Source: Datnioides undecimradiatus (Eukaryota > Chordata > Actinopteri > Lobotiformes > Datnioididae). Taken from it: a DNA stretch of 64,000 bases. The stretch lies in assembly GCA_008933995.1 (NCBI GenBank), contig WARS01000029.1:14693131-14757130 (forward strand), read 5' to 3'. Below, piece after piece: positions 12,401 to 23,992 of this stretch; position 1 is the stretch's first letter, and each line of letters starts with the position of its first letter. The notes beneath the pieces are model-generated. The model was not told the origin of the DNA and made no database searches. It saw only the letters and a list, made by a program, of their open reading frames with translations. The translations under genes and the position numbers were made by a program.

Positions 12401-15400
12401 GGGAGACTTCAGATGTGTTTGCTCAGATGTCCATAAAGAAAGAGTGTGTGGGTAAGGACACATAAAAGCAGAAAGAAATGTCTCCTGAGGGATCATTTCT
12501 ATTTGCGATCTATCTATGGAAATGTGCATTAAAAAATGTGTGGCCTCTTTTCCTTCATATGCAGCCTTGCAGAGCCACCAAAGCTCAGAACCTACAAACC
12601 CACAGTGATTGTAGGTTCTTAATGGGTTCCTGCCTCAGATCTCAATAAACATACCATTATTATAATTAGGTCAGAGAGATTTCAAAGCTGGATAAACTTC
12701 ATAGTGGCAAAAAGGGGGACTGGACCCTCTAACTGGCACCAACTGGCAACATGCACACATACAATACAGGCAGGGAATCTAATGGCCAACGGATCAGATT
12801 TCATTGGTGCACTGTGTTGTTTTTAAGAGCAGGGCTGGAGAGAATTGTGCCCACATATATTACATTACAGCATGACATGTTTGCATGCATGAATTCACTG
12901 GCTCAAGTGACTAAATTTAGACTTTAAAAGCTAAAACATATTACACATGGTCATGACTGGATTGATACATCTGTAAAAAGTAAATAACACACTGCCCTAA
13001 TGAAGGTAGATTTAACTTTTAATGAATCTTATATCTGAATCAATCTAAACAGACTAAGCATAACTTTAACAATTGTCTTTTTTGTTCATGAATTCATGCT
13101 TCTGTCATTTAATTATGTGCATTCTCTCACCTGTGATCCTACTGATTTTGTGATCAGTGAGGTCTCCAGCAATGCCAGCCACATGTGCTCCCAGACTGTA
13201 ACCCAGCAGATGAATCCTCTCCCAGGGCAACTGCAGCTCAGTCTGAAAGGAAGAAGATGGATGAGATGTGCCAGAAGAACATGTTGACATGCCGTACAAC
13301 AGTTTAAAGTGAATTCTGCAGACAGGCTAAGGGGGATTAAAACTAATAGCTGCCTGTACCTGGCAAAGCACTGGAGCACTCACAGAGTCTGGGACATAAT
13401 CCAACACAAGGATTTATTTGTGTAATTTTATGCCTGGCAAAAACTTTGAACTAGAACTAGACATATACTGAACTTGGAAATCACATAAACAAAGGACAAA
13501 TAAAGGAAAGCGTGTTTCATGCCAACACCCCTTTTTGCCTTTAAGACACTGGAGCAAAGGCAGCACTGCACTAAATACTGAGCCTTGTAATGAGAGGCTG
13601 CTGAGAGCCACAACATGACAATAAAACGCCTTTACAAGGCATTTAAAATCATAACCAGTAGGACGACGTATCTGCAGCAGTGACACTTTGTACAAAACTA
13701 TTACATCATTAGTTACAACCATGCCACCAATTCACCAGCTGCCCTAATTTCATTGCTGGCAGAATAACGTCTAGTGCAGTGATAATTTGGTCATCCAAAT
13801 GCAGTAGGCCAAATCCACTTGTTAGCAAAGAGGATGTATAAAACACAATCCAGCTGCTAGCCAGCTGTGAAGCAGCTTGAACACAGCTCAGTGAAAACAC
13901 TCACTTGTATCCAGTTAACAAACTTGGCGACATCGCGACCCACTAGCTTGGTGTAGGCTGCAGATGTTGGGTAGTGCTGGTTGGCACGGGACAGCCAGTC
14001 CACCACAATCACATTGGCGCTTGGCTCACGCTCGTACAGGGCAGATACCAGCTTGGGAACCCAGCTCTCGAACATCCCTGTTACCTGCAGGAAGACACAC
14101 ACACAAATGGTCACACATATATTTCCTTTTTTGTCTAATCTTTTCTCACACATTTCTGAGGTCAGCTGCACTGTGGCGTGATTCCTTCTGGCCATAGCCC
14201 TCGATCTGTGTTCTGGAGATAAGTGTCATCAGGTTCAACTCTTGTTGCATGACTGGCTCTGGATCACATTATATGTGATGCATGGACTGTTTTCAGCGCT
14301 AACCCACCACTCTCAGCCTGTCCACTCTGAAATGTTTATACTAGGGGTGGGACTCGATTAAAAAATTAATCTGATTAATTGGAGGCTTTGTAATTAATTA
14401 ATCTTGATTAATCGCATTTTACTCGCATAACAATATTTGCCCCAAAAAGCAACATTTTTTAATTTAAATGGATTTTAGTGGACGACTGAATCAAATAATA
14501 GACACAGACATGAATATTGTAAACTCAAGTTCTTTTAATGTCTGGAAAAATGCATTTAATTGCATTTCAATTCAAAACAGTAGAAAAAGAAATAGACAAC
14601 AGGGATATTTAAACTTAAAGTGCAATTTCTACTTCTTTCTTCTTCTGGTAAAACAACTAGAAATATAAATGGTCATTTGACAGGCTCAAATCTCCTTTAA
14701 CTCCAAGTATCCTTAGCACAAATTATTTTGTACATTAGGCTATAACACTTATTAATTTTGATCCTGAAGCCAGTCACGTGATCGAGTTTGGGCTGCCGAC
14801 ACCTCCCAGCACTAACAGCTCCAGCGGTTTCTGTGCTCGCTGCAACATGCTTTGCATTTAGACGGTACCGCAGGGTTTAAGTGCACCAGTCCTAGCAACG
14901 GGCTTTCATCCAGTTCCCCCTTTTTGGTAGCCGTTAGCCGAGCTCTGACGTGTGCATCAGTGTAATCGGTGATTGCAAATTGAAAAAAACTGCGATTAAA
15001 TACGTTATTTTTTTAACGCGTTATTTTTGTAATTAATTAATCGTAATTAACACGTTAAAATCCCACCCCTACTTTATACAGAACTGCAATACAATGCATG
15101 GGTACTCATCTGCTGGGACGTGGCTCAACATTTCAGATTTGTTGAGTGGAGCATTGTACTGGCTAGGCTGAAATAGACCCTCAGTCTATTTTAGAGTCAT
15201 GCAACATAACATTTTATAATATTATTTTAACTTCTATATTTACACCACATCAGTATCCAAGAGCTGTGCCACACATTACACAAATACATAATTAACTAAC
15301 AAAAAGGCACCCATAAGACAGGTGAATTTTAGATGAATTTTCTAGTAAATTGTGCTAATGACAACTTAACATAATATAGATTTAGTCTAACATACCGTCC

Positions 15401-16633
15401 AGCCATGTATTACAATGAAGGTCTGCGTTTCTGGGTTGAATTCACATTCTTTGATGGTTTCAGGCCTGCCAGCCACAATGTAGCATATGTCATCATCTGG
15501 GATCTCTGCCGTGCGCAGGGAGAACTTGGACACAATGTCACTGTAGTCTGTGATCCATTCAGTAGTGGTTGGCAGGGGAGTGGCGGTGACCGTGGTGTTT
15601 ACTGTTGCAACACATGCACAGACAATATGTAGTTGATTATTATGTTATGGCATGAATAAAGAAGAGTGCATTCACAATAAGGGACTGTAAATTTCTAACA
15701 TTATTATTACACCTTGTGGTTAATGCATCCACAGAACAATGAGGCCCTCATTTAAAATACTGTTTTATTGAAAAGTGACTCAGAATACCAAATTCATGGG
15801 CTTTTTTCTTATTTTTTAATACAAATTATCAAATTTTCCTGCTCTTCTCAGTTCCATTAAGTGGCCACTAATTTCACCAGTGTGACTCAGTCGACCAAAA
15901 GGGGTATAGAGCATGGCAGTGTCGCCCCCTTTTGTCTCCGATGCATTTTTACCAGCATGAATTCAATTTCAAAATTATGTCAGGAGACTGCATTTCATAA
16001 AGAAATTTAATTCAGTTGCATTCATTAAAACTTAATAAAACCTCTTAACTTATCTGATTATTTTAGTGAGTTCGGGTTTGTGACAGAAAAAGCCTTTCAA
16101 AAATCAAATTAGTCTACGTGGTATGAAATGGAGAAATTTAATTGTAGGGAGGTAATGTATGTCTAATTAAACAATAAATATTAGTATGTTTTTCAATTTT
16201 AAACACAAAAGAATGTGATTTTATTTGAATTTAAAATGCTGTGTTTTTAACTCTTAGTGAGAGTACTCTCCTCTTAAAAGGCCTGTAGCTTTTCTCCATG
16301 CACACATGGACATGAATGGTATGAAATGTGATGCAGAGCTGCAGGGCTGCAGACCTGCACTGTGAAAGCGTTTCACGGGGTTACTCGCGGTCAACGCGGA
16401 GCAGCGCGCATTAATTAACCTGCTCCCCCTCATATGTTGCCTTTATTCAGGGTGCGGATGAATCATGAAAATAATATCCTGCCAGACAAGGTATCACAAG
16501 ACAAATACACGGATAGATCGGTCTTACCAAACACAGTGCTGCTGGGGGTGGGTGCAGGATCAGAAGAAAAAGTTGCCAAGAATTTTCCCAAAATTATCCA
16601 AACTGTCAAAAAACTGATATTTTCTTTGCCCAT
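9474..16633 (-). CDS. lpl: Lipoprotein lipase, 10 coding exons, 517 aa
   Basis: Secreted triglyceride lipase acting on lipoproteins at the vessel wall. Coding exons: 16633-16528, 15601-15396, 14084-13905, 13242-13131, 12375-12133, 11559-11317, 10562-10442, 10170-9988, 9894-9787, 9525-9474; all phases join and the length suits vertebrate LPL. Seen: N-terminal signal peptide; catalytic triad Ser180 (GYSLG), Asp204 (GLDPAGP), His292 (KCSHER); lid between Cys264 and Cys290; basic heparin-binding stretch around 330-357 with an RMTR motif (345-348) where human LPL has its proprotein-convertase site; PLAT domain with the WSGWW lipid-binding tryptophans (441, 444, 445). The last 16 residues come from exon 10, which is non-coding in human LPL. 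The exon 9 donor GTAAGT overlaps a TAA, so read-through would stop at once. Intron 2 holds a hAT-like element. Confidence 0.96.
14342..15071. mobile_element. Non-autonomous hAT-like DNA transposon in lpl intron 2
   Basis: 730 bp with matching ends: TAGGGGTGGGA at the left and TCCCACCCCTA at the right, an 11-bp perfect terminal inverted repeat. Further inside, both ends are rich in ATTAAT repeats. The flanks GTTTATAC (14334-14341) and CTTTATAC (15072-15079) look like an 8-bp target-site duplication with one mismatch. An 8-bp duplication is the hAT superfamily hallmark. No transposase frame is present, so it would need a helper element. Superfamily assignment is inference from ends and duplication length. 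Confidence 0.72.
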
Positions 16634-16704
16634 ATTATTGAAAAGATCTTTCTAAACGTCTCCCGAATAAAAAGTTCTCTGGACCAGCTGTATATCCAAT
16701 CGTG

Positions 16705-16826
16705 TATTTAAAGTCAGAAAGTGGTATGGAGTTGCGGTTTAGACGTAAAGTTTCTCATGGTCTGTCACAAATGCCGCTCCAAGTCATCTTTATGGGTGGC
16801 TCATTTGAATATTCAAACATGATTGG
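16705..16826 (-). promoter_or_regulatory. lpl: lpl promoter: CCAAT box and TATA-like box
   Basis: On the minus strand CCAAT lies at 16826-16822, an AT-rich ATTCAAAT shortly after it, and a TATA-like TTTAAATA at 16712-16705, about 75 bases before the ATG at 16633. Mammalian LPL promoters also combine CCAAT, an octamer and a TATA-like element; equivalence here is inferred. Confidence 0.4.
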
Positions 16827-17277
16827 TTGGAGGTTCCAGGGCGGGGTTTAAACTTTATCCCGGCTCCGATTCACTGTGGGGAATCATTCACAATCTTCTT
16901 CAAAGAACAACCTGAAATGCTGCTGCACAGCTCAGGACCCCGCAATGAGTTTCATTTCAACGATATAATTAGCGTTAGTTACCAGAGATCAATCAAAAAA
17001 TTACATTCAAATTTTATGACTGATAATAAGCTGCTGCAAAGAAAAATGAATCAAGACTTTGAGTGGAAAAATATTTGACTTGTCCTTTTCATCACAAAAG
17101 TAAAAATGTTGCTCATGTAAAAGCAGGTAAGCACTATGAGCAAAATGTGCTTCAAATATCAAAAATAAAAGTACTCATTGCATGATGTCATTAGATTCTA
17201 TTACAGCTTTCATTTAATACATAAACCTAAAAGAATGCAGCATATATTATAAGCAAATCATATTTTTATAGCCTATA

Positions 17278-17429
17278 TCAAACCCGTAGCTGTCATATAT
17301 ATATATATATATATAAAATCACCACATGTCAAGCTTCCTTTTTATCATGGTCGTAGATTCAATTTTCATGATAAAAAATATATATATGATATATTTTTAT
17401 ATTTTATATAATATATATATATATATTAT
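17278..17429. repeat. AT-rich simple-sequence block
   Basis: Two (TA)n runs, near 17295-17316 and 17405-17425, flank an AT-rich core. Slippage-prone sequence with no coding content. Confidence 0.6.
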
Positions 17430-17530
17430 ATTTCTTGTGTGAACTGTCCTTCTGGCTTTTCCTGCTGCTGTGGCACTGAAATTTCCCCGGTGTGGGAATA
17501 ATAAAGGAAATCTAATCTAATCTAATCTAA
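17430..17530 (+). mobile_element. Probable 3' tail of a truncated fish LINE-like element
   Basis: The stretch reads through a GCTGCTGTGGCACTGAAATT-type segment and AATAAAGG, then ends in a short (TCTAA)n tandem. Many teleost non-LTR retrotransposons end this way: a conserved stem region, a poly(A)-like AATAAA and a microsatellite tail. No reverse-transcriptase frame lies upstream, so only the end would remain. The clade is not assigned. Confidence 0.45.
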
Positions 17531-20500
17531 ATGATTTCATTGTATTGATGTCTGAGAGGCCTGAGAAGCCCTCTCAGAGGCCTCTGATGCTGTCCACACT
17601 CAAATCAGATATAGTCATCTCAGACAGATCTTCTTCTTCACTGGGGGTGTGTTAAGTCCCCCCTCTCCCATTGGCGGACCACTGGTGGCTCTGCAACCCC
17701 CCCCCAAAAAAAAGAGAAAAATGACTAAGCACGAGTGGATGGCAAATGATACCACAATGTATTGCCCTGTGCTATCTGAATCCATGCTTGGAAAGAAAGT
17801 TTAAAACGTTTAAACAAAAAGAAAAAGTATATTCCCATCTTATATCATGTCATGTAAAATGAAAACAAGATGTTAAGACACTCAGTGCATACTTTAGAGT
17901 GGCAGTTAGATCCTTTTTGCGGCACTTGGGGCACCAGAAAGGCTCAAAAGCTCCAGGGAAATCAAATACACATGTAGGATGAGAACAGGCATGAGAGATA
18001 TGTGTCTGAGCACATGTGTCTGAGTTTTATGGTAATTTTCAAGCCAAAACACCTGAATAGGAATATTGTACATCCCAGTTACCTCTCCAGACTGAGGGCA
18101 ATAAAATCAGACTGACCTATAGCCTAGATATTTCTCCATCCTACTATGGCATGTTTTAAGGACAAAGTTTCCATATTTTCAAATGTGGTTCACATTTGTC
18201 CTGGACTACAGCGTTTATTTTAATCCACAGAAATATTATTCCTCTAAATCCTTTGGAAAAACCAAACTAAATGAGATTTGGATTAAGATATCATATGTGG
18301 AGCATTGCTCAGGGGGAAGGCTGTGTTGTTTCCTGTGTTGGAAAAAAATGTCCTCAGACACACTAAGGTGAGCTTGCTGTATCTGATCCAAAGAATTCAC
18401 TGTGCACACAGTGTTGTGAAATCAGGGGAATGTAATCCTTGTGTTCAGATCACAAAATAATTTATTTCTTCAGTGCTGCTCAGTCCAATATTTTTTTCCT
18501 TCAGATATTTTTTCATTACTTCTGATACAATTAAGCCCAATATGTAGTAAAGTATTAAAGTTTTAACCCTGTTGGAACAGTTTCAAAACAAATATCCAAA
18601 TATGCTTCACTGGTATTTGGGAGAGCTACTGCTGCATTAAAAGTGCAGCTGGCACCAACCACAGATACAAAAGGCTAATGTTTTTGACCAAGTGTCTGAG
18701 TCTGAGTCTCTGAGATCCCAACCACATGTAATGAGGCGTGTTCTGTAGTGGACTTCTTCAGCAAAACATTCATGTTCAGTTCAATAAAATTAGGAAAAGT
18801 CATGACATCTCAATGAGATAAAACATAGTTACGTATGTTTTTGTAGGTCTCTGTGATCCTAACACAATGTTAGGTTTAGTGCTACGTATGAGTGAATCAA
18901 TAAAAAATTTGAACGAAACAACTCAGTTTCCCTCATGAAAGACTGATTGAACTGTCCCCAGTAAACGACTGCTGCTCTATATTTGCCTTCTCTAAATATA
19001 ATCTACTCTCTCTTTGATCTTACATGTTCAAGTATATATATGCTTATGTATGTTTAGGTGCGTTTGTATGTATTTGTGTGCCGGTGATTGTTGGGAAGGT
19101 GATGCTTATGGCAAGACCAGCAGGCCCAACCCAGTGATTAGAGAGAGGAGCAACGCCTATCCCTATATCCCTATACCCTTGCCTGTGATCTCAGCCTTGA
19201 GCTCTACATTTGCTGCTGTTACTGCGCTTGACTGCCTGGGCGATGCTCTGTCATAAATGACGGGGAAGAAATGTCATATCTTGTATGACACACCCAGGCA
19301 GATTCATCAAAATTCTGCTTCGCTCCATGGAAAAGAGTTTGTGAGGAGGTTACGCTTGGTGTAATTCTCAGCAAAAGAGGAAGAATGAGGTATTTAAAAA
19401 CAGGCAAAAACACAGACTGCTTGTGGTGTTTTGGCCAGTTTAATGTCATTCAGTCCATCTGATCTCCAATTAGTTTGGCTTTGACCCTGGGTCCTGCTGA
19501 GGAAATTAAACGATCACTGCAGAGAGAACATAGATTTCCTGCTGAGGAGGAATTCCTCCACTTTCCTGTTGCAGCTTTTTCTTCTGCAAACATAAAAAGG
19601 CTGCGCATTTGTTTTCCATCCCCATTTGCACTGCTGAGTGATTATGTTGGCTGTGGTCTACAAAAGTACAGAGCAGTGTCAAGCTGCACAGACTACTTCA
19701 TGCATCTGCTGATTGCAAATATTTAAATCCGTCATAAATATACTCTAGCTGTTCCCTTATATGTCTCCTTTTTCTCTCTTGCCTGCAGTATTTACATGTG
19801 TTTGCAGGTGTAGTCCATGCAGGTGCAGTCACACGTGTATCTTAAGTCCAAAATAATAACAACATACTGTCATACTGTCATGCTCACGCGAAATCTCTAA
19901 AAGTCAGACATAAACCTCATAAACATGTGTTGAAGCAGCAGTGCAAACACAGGCTCACACACACAGACAAACCTCGAATGGTGAAATCCTCAACATAAAC
20001 ACTCATTTTGATGACTCATCGAGACGGCTGATTCTAGGAAAAAAGGAAATCTGGGATCTGGTTTCACAGGAAGATACAGCATAAATATCCTTGCCCAGCA
20101 AAATTGCAGGCCCCCCTGCGTTTCTGAGAGGCTGCAACACGTGTGTACAGTATGTGGTTTCCACACTAATGAGGGTGTTTCATCCACAGCCAGCAGACAG
20201 GAGATGTGGCTGCTGATTTTCATGTTTTCTGGTGACTTTTAACATGGGCTTGGTTTTGATCCAGGGCTACACTTTCATCTTCATCTCAGTTCCTCAACCT
20301 GCATTCTATGCACATCGGTGCCCGTGCAAGGCCAACATCTCATTGTTTTTCATTACTTCATTGAGACTTGTTACATTTTGTGCTCCTTTATCTAACTGTT
20401 TCCACTGATTTTCATTGCCATCACTGTCCAGACACATCAGGAGATGGAAAAGACCTTCAGGAATTTCAGCTGAGACCTTGAGGCCAGCTGGGGAGTAAAT

Positions 20501-20787
20501 AATGTCACAGAAAAAAACAACTCATGCATCATGGTTTCACAAATCATAAGGTCCATATCACATTTTACTTAGTGGTATGAAAGCTAAAGGGAAAGCTTTA
20601 ATTAGCCAACACCAAAGTGGATTTTGGCTGTAATTGCCCTTTTAGAAATCCATTACATGAGGAAAATGAATTGCTGGGCAGAACAGAGAGAAAGAAAGGC
20701 TCCTCACTGGGAGTTCAGTCTTTTACGAGTCTCCAACTAAAGACACAGTAAGGTCATAAAAGAGCCACAGAAAGACTTAAGGAGAGG

Positions 20788-20788
<1 letters not shown>

Positions 20789-20824
<36 letters not shown>
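20789..20824. repeat. (TG)18 microsatellite
   Basis: Uninterrupted TG dinucleotide run, typical of fish genomes and likely to vary in length. Confidence 0.9.
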
Positions 20825-20825
<1 letters not shown>

Positions 20826-21289
20826 AAGGCAGTATTTTATACCTCTATTCAAGGGTGACATGAAGAGGTTGTGTTATACACTTGTGCCGGCAGTTTTACA
20901 AGAAAACTAATTGATGCATGAATTGGTGTGTGGGTGTGTTTGTGTCTAACATACACTCAGTGTATCTGTTTGTACTGTTCTTTATAAACTGTGTGTGCCC
21001 CATGAACCTTTCAGCCCTCACTTTCCAGTAAATGAATCAGCAAGTAAACAAATACTGAGTTTTCACAGGGAAGAAGTCAATGAGTTGTTGATTTAGGAAT
21101 TTAGGAGATCAGAATACATTTCTAGGTTATGTTATGTATGCAGAATGCAGCATGTAAAGAAAAGGTGCAGACTAACCATTATTTTTATTTTACTGGGCAT
21201 GCATGGGTCTTGAATAGCTTTGCAAGAGAAAAAGCAGATAAATCAACTTCTGTGGTCTCACCATAAGCCATTTTCTCTTTAGTAAGAAA

Positions 21290-21415
21290 TGATGTTCATT
21301 ATCTCTTGTACCATGTTTGACATATATATAAAATTATATTGAGATGTAACTTGTGTGTACGTGCAGGTGCCAAACCCCAAGGACGTTTTTGTCCGTCTGT
21401 CAGATAAGGCATGTG
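21290..21415. repeat. Dispersed repeat, copy A
   Basis: Shares an ordered series of blocks with copy B at 21728-21880: CTTGTA, TTTGACATATATA, an AT-rich middle, then GGAC(A/G)TTTTTGTC followed by a GT-AGA-AA block ending at CATG. The copies have diverged in the middle. The family is not recognised. Confidence 0.5.
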
Positions 21416-21727
21416 GGTAATGGAAATACCTGGCTTTGACAAGGAAGAAGAAGAATGCATGCAATAAAAAAGAGGATGTCTACATCAGATTTTTTTCAAA
21501 CTGTCCATCTTGTGTCTGACAATGTTAAAGCAGAGAGGTGTCAGATTGGTGGAGAATTTTGTCTAAAACTACTTCTCAAAACTTGAGCCATTTTTGTCTT
21601 TTGCAGAGCCTTTTTTCCTCTATGAGTGATCTCAGTGAGGACACTAGAATGGCTCTCACTCTGCCAACTGTATATAAGAGTTGGATGTATGCTGGGGTGA
21701 CCTCATGAGAGCAGTGGGAATCCAGAA

Positions 21728-21880
21728 ACATCACCCATTCCCCTTGTATAATATTTGACATATATAAAGATATATTTAGATATATATGAAACCTAAGAGC
21801 ATGTACCCATACCCAAGCCCAGGATGTCACTTTTTTATAGCATGAGGACATTTTTGTCTGCCAGTTAGACAAAACACATG
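21728..21880. repeat. Dispersed repeat, copy B
   Basis: Second copy of the element at 21290-21415, in the same orientation, with the same block order. It ends exactly where the perfect palindrome at 21881 begins. Confidence 0.5.
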
Positions 21881-21958
21881 CTGTTGATGTGCTGTGTGTG
21901 TACAGTGCATGCACATATGTGTACGTGCATGCACTGTACACACACAGCACATCAACAG
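21881..21958. repeat. Perfect inverted repeat: 34-bp arms, 10-bp loop
   Basis: The left arm 21881-21914 begins CTGTTGATGTGCTG. The right arm 21925-21958 is its exact reverse complement over all 34 bases. The centre is ATATGTGTAC. Symmetry stops sharply at both outer ends. As RNA it would form a long, mismatch-free hairpin; as DNA, a cruciform. No function is known to me. Confidence 0.9.
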
Positions 21959-23944
21959 TTGGGGGCTGTGCATCTGTTGCTGCATGTCCTCTGTAGGTCA
22001 GGTCATACAGAGCCTCAACTGTCATTTACACACTGTGTTCCTGCACACATTTGTTATGGATGCATACAAGTGCACACAGAGTCCCAACAGTGATGTGCTG
22101 ACATAAGTGACACAAGTACGTATATATCACTGTTTGCAGGCTGAGATGCACACACATAAGAGACACAAACACGCTCCACTAGCTCTGTTTGTTCAGTCGC
22201 ATTTGATCCAGTTTTTCTGTCAGTTTCATGCTTGTACATTACATAAGTGTTTTTGCACATGTGTGTTGGTGTTTCTATCTCAATGTTACGAGAGGAATGC
22301 AGCAGACCAGATGGCTGAATGACTCCTATGTTCGGTGTATGAGGGCAGCTGGTCACGCTAATGTTCAGTCGGTTAAAAGGGAGGTTTGGGCCGCTGTGCA
22401 AGGAGCAGTCCGCACCAGTCTGGTCTGACTGGACTTTCTCAACTCTCAAGTGATGTCCAAAGCCAGGACAAAGAAGAGATTTCATAACTATTTGATTTCA
22501 ACTGCTGCAGAAGATGCCAGTGTCTGGCCTGACAGGAGTAAGAAGAGGTTGTTTATGTGGAATAAGCTGGTTTTACTATGATTTTGTAACCTAATCTTAT
22601 CTGAGACCAAACTGCAAAATTAATTTATATGTATTACTTTACATGGCAAACTGGGTAATAAGTACTCTTATATAATTTGGTCAATTGATTTATGAAATTG
22701 TTATTTAAGTTGTGTGTTTTGTTCTTTGTGCATCCAGACATTAAAACAATATGTAAATTAAAGGCAGAAAGGATCAAAGATATTTTTAAAGTCAGACAGA
22801 TAATGAGGTCTTAGGCTATGATGACCCAGCTTGACTTGGCTTTGGCTTTAGCTCTCTTTTCATAAGTCTGACTGCTGTCTGACCTGGATGTCTTTGGCAG
22901 GCATCAAACTGAGTTTGCATCATTCTTCTCCTGCCTCTGCCCAGCAGCCTGACATGAAGTCTGGGTGTTCTGCAAGAATGACTGTGAGAAGCTCAGAGTC
23001 AATGTTCTAGTGACAGATGTCCGCCAGATGAACACAACAACCACCTGAAGACAACAAGTTTGAAAATGAAAACAATCTGCAGGAGTAGAGTTAAAAAGAA
23101 GTAAACTTGTCAGACTATGACAATGAACTGGGATAACACACCAAAATGTCCCAGTGTTGAGTTGCATTGTGGGTAAAGTGGGCACCTGGTTTTGACATTG
23201 AAGAAGAAACATAGCAACAACAAAATGTTCTGATATCTCAGTTTTTGACCCACAACGTTGAAGCTCTGCAGAGCTCCCTCTCTTCCCTGGATGTCAAGCT
23301 GCTGCGCTGAGCTTCACTTCTGTGGAAACATAATAAGCATGTTATCTCAGCTTTGTTTTCAAGGAAGCTCCTGGTGGATCCACCTGTGGTGGTCGCAGGT
23401 CTGATGCCTTACAGACTAACATACAGAGAAGCTTATGCACATGAACATACCACCAAATGCAAACATAACAGCTCTGCAGAAGCTTCCTTGATGCAGCGTC
23501 TCACATTTAAAAGCATCACCACTAATTCTGAGATGTGAATCAATCAATGCAATGAAGTTACCACTATGTGATATTATACCGTCTCTCATGTGCAGGACAT
23601 AGTTGGGGCTCTGGCACCTACCGTAGTCCTAACACTTACGTACCTGTTGTCTACATATCATGACAAAAAGAGTGAGAAACCATGTTTGTGAAATGAGGGA
23701 ATGCAGGATGGATCTAACTGTATTACAGCTTGTAAAACCTACAGCCAGTCACAGTAGATGAGGCCCAAATATCAGATCGAACAGGCGATTGACAGCCACT
23801 CAAAAGATGAATTCCCAGATTAATAAATCTCTACAAGGACATACAAAGAACACATTGCATTGAAGTAGCCCATTACAGTCTGTTTTATCATACAAATGTT
23901 AAAGCTTTTCTGTGGCATATGTGATGATGTTTTGTTGAAACAAG

Positions 23945-23992
23945 TATATATATATATATATACATAGAGAGAGAGAGAGAGAGGGAGAGAGA
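23945..23992. repeat. (TA)n/(GA)n compound microsatellite
   Basis: A TA run followed by a GA run interrupted by one GGG. Simple sequence only. Confidence 0.8.

Noticed and set aside
21576..22485. Open frames of 143-149 codons on the minus strand
   Set aside because: They overlap a repeat, a palindrome and CA/TG-rich DNA. The peptides show no family likeness.
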